Source: Cyclobacteriaceae bacterium | GTDB taxonomy: Bacteria > Bacteroidota > Bacteroidia > Cytophagales > Cyclobacteriaceae | Reading direction: 5' to 3' | Assembly: GCA_026003355.1 (NCBI GenBank) | Contig: BPHC01000011.1 | Span: 20,099-84,098, forward strand | DNA length: 64,000 bases | Shown here: positions 62,488 through 64,000 of the stretch, piece by piece | Numbering within the stretch: position 1 is the stretch's first letter | Layout: each line of letters opens with the position of its first letter | The notes under the pieces: model-generated | The model's input: only the letters and a program-made list of their open reading frames with translations | Told to the model about the DNA's origin: nothing | The model's database searches: none | Program-made: the position numbers and the translations under genes

Positions 62488-64000
62488 GTGATTAGGGTAA
62501 GGGGAACATTGGCTTTGTTATTTCTGGCTATACCAGTCTGCCTGCGTCCGCAGGCAAACCTCCAACCCCGCACTGTCATCCCCGACAGTCTTAAAAGCCA
62601 TCCCGCAGCCACCCTGCTGGAACGGGCCCAGCAATACTATGACTCGGACCTGATGAGGGGCCCTGCTGTATGGCCGGGCTGCCCGCCACGTGGCCGACAG
62701 CCTGAACAACCCTGCTGACCTAGTGAGGGCCGAGCTTATGGTGGCGCGTACGTTACGCCGGTTGGGCTACTTTACCAGCGCTATGGAACAAGTACTCCAC
62801 GCTTTTTCTAACCTTGAAAACCTGCAAGACACCGCACTGCTCATCTCCGCTCATCTTACCCTTGGTAACACCTATATGTCGTTATACAATTATGCCGAGG
62901 CCGGCAAACCATTGCGCCTTAGCCCTGCAACTGGCCGAAAAAACCCAAAGCCCCACTCTTGCCAACTGCCTGGGTTTTCTGGGTATAAACTGCGTTCGTA
63001 CAGGACTTTACGACAGCGCCCTGGTTTTGCTTAAACGGGCATACGAAACCGAAAAACAAAATCCACAGCCGGGCTTTGCCCTGCTTTACATTTACAACTA
63101 CCTGGGCGAGGCCTACGTGGCTCTTCAGCGCTGGGCAGAAGCCCGCTATTACTTTGCCCTGGCCCAGGCCTGGCTGACGAAAGAAAAAACGATTACGGCC
63201 AAACCTTTACCTGGCTGGGGTATGGCCAACCTGCATTTTAAACAAAAGCAATACAAAAAAGCCAGAGATTATGCCCTTAAAGCCATTGACCTGGCCCGGC
63301 AAAAAGCATTTTAACGACCGCGCCCGGCTGGGTTATGAATTACTGTACAAAAGCTACGAAGCCGAAAACGATTTTGTAAATGCCTATCGCTACCACCGCA
63401 GGTTCGATGCTCTTACCGACAGCCTGATTAACCTGGACAACCTGAACTACATTGCCAGGCTGCGCCTGCAGTTTGAAAATGACAGGATAAAGCGCGAAAA
63501 CGAATTGCTGCGCAAAAACATAGAGCTGGAAAAGTCTAAAAAGGAAAAAACAGTTAACCATGGTGGTATCTGGTTCGCTGGTTTTGCTTTCGGTTATACT
63601 TTCTCTCATACTAATTAAAGCCATACAACGGCAGCGCAAGCGGGTACTGGAACTGGCAAAAAGCTTTCGCACAGGTGTGGAAACAACGGTTAAGGTGCGC
63701 ATGCGGCAGCTCGATATGGAGAACCAGCAATTGCAACAGTTTAACTACATCATAGCCCATAACCTTAAAGCCCCCCATTGCACGCATGCGCGGGCTCATC
63801 ACCCTGTTGGGACTTCAGCACGGCAAGTCGGAAGAACTGGAAAAAACTCGAGCTGGCCGTTCAGGAGCTGGAACAAAACTGTTACCGATCTAATGGATAT
63901 TATCCGTTTAAAGTCACTCCCGCCTGAATCTCACCGCCCTGTTGTATTCAGCGATCTGATTCAAAAAGTTACCTCACAACTCCACGATAAAATTCAGGAG
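62488..64000 (+). pseudogene. TPR sensor histidine kinase, multiply frameshifted, cut by the right edge
   Basis: A GTG at 62488 opens a frame with a signal peptide (RGTLALLFLAIPVC). TPR-like repeats follow (AARHVADSLNNPADLVRAEL, TYMSLYNYAEA, CVRTGLYDSALVLLKRA, NYLGEAYVALQRWAEARYYFA), then a coiled coil, a membrane helix (GSLVLLSVILSLILI) and the HisKA H-box FNYIIAHNLKAPIARMRGL near 63740-63790. At least nine frame breaks occur (about 62657, 62913, 63185, 63217, 63305, 63555, 63771, 63846 and 63877). The gene continues beyond the window. The layout is a typical Bacteroidota TPR sensor kinase. Confidence 0.7.

Noticed and set aside
1..64000. CRISPR array, prophage or insertion sequence
   Set aside because: No regularly spaced repeats, integrase, transposase or phage structural genes were seen.

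Overview
The window looks like chromosomal DNA from a member of the Bacteroidota, most likely the Cytophagales. The basis is the gliding-motility genes gldA-gldF-gldG, a secreted protein ending in a type IX secretion (T9SS) sorting domain, the long 665-residue form of IspG, many 'outer membrane beta-barrel', TPR and DUF4340-type proteins, near absence of Shine-Dalgarno sites, and upstream boxes matching the Bacteroidota -7 element TAnnTTTG. No insertion sequence, prophage, CRISPR array or rRNA was seen. Two tRNA genes are present: Cys(GCA) and Gly(CCC).

Layout. 1-11.9 kb: a tight five-gene plus-strand cassette encoding a TIR-like protein (cut by the left edge), a membrane-anchored nSTAND1 NTPase with coiled coil and WD40 repeats, an outer-membrane beta-barrel with a helical N-terminus, a beta-propeller-like lipoprotein, and a 1819-residue T9SS surface protein. 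12-15.5 kb: TerC, a YheT-type hydrolase and an SRAP-family protein in an overlapping operon, then a frameshifted lipoprotein gene. 15.6-24 kb: a small membrane protein and IspG, an SDR dehydrogenase divergent from an MlaE/MlaF transporter pair, and a 1202-residue orphan histidine kinase. 24-29 kb: a flavin oxidase, a 45-residue membrane protein coupled to a DUF1801-like gene, and the pantothenate/CoA operon panB-panC-coaX-panD. 29-38 kb: tRNA-Cys, ribosomal protein S1, an OmpA-like/aldo-keto reductase/phosphatase operon, TPR and HD proteins, thioredoxin, two frameshifted genes around tRNA-Gly, and a phosphoesterase. 38-45 kb: dnaN and gldA-gldF-gldG-DUF4340, then a TlpA-like protein. 45-54 kb: polyprenyl synthase, CorA, two tandem Na+/Ca2+ antiporters, a coiled-coil lipoprotein, NDH-2 and Kup. 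54-64 kb: an AddAB-like helicase-nuclease pair, a patatin-like lipase and a TPR histidine kinase cut by the right edge.

The most unusual regions are the left cassette, which reads as a possible trans-envelope sensing system linking a surface protein to a cytosolic TIR/STAND pair, and the SRAP gene, which lacks all three canonical catalytic residues (Cys2, the Glu of the DGxxEW motif and the His before RMP) while keeping the fold motifs.

Reading frames are clean over most of the window, with four isolated single-base frameshifts (about 15.14, 36.36, 36.95 and 59.45 kb). After 60.2 kb frameshifts become dense, with at least 13 in 3.8 kb, mostly at homopolymers. That gradient suggests a low-quality contig end rather than true gene decay.
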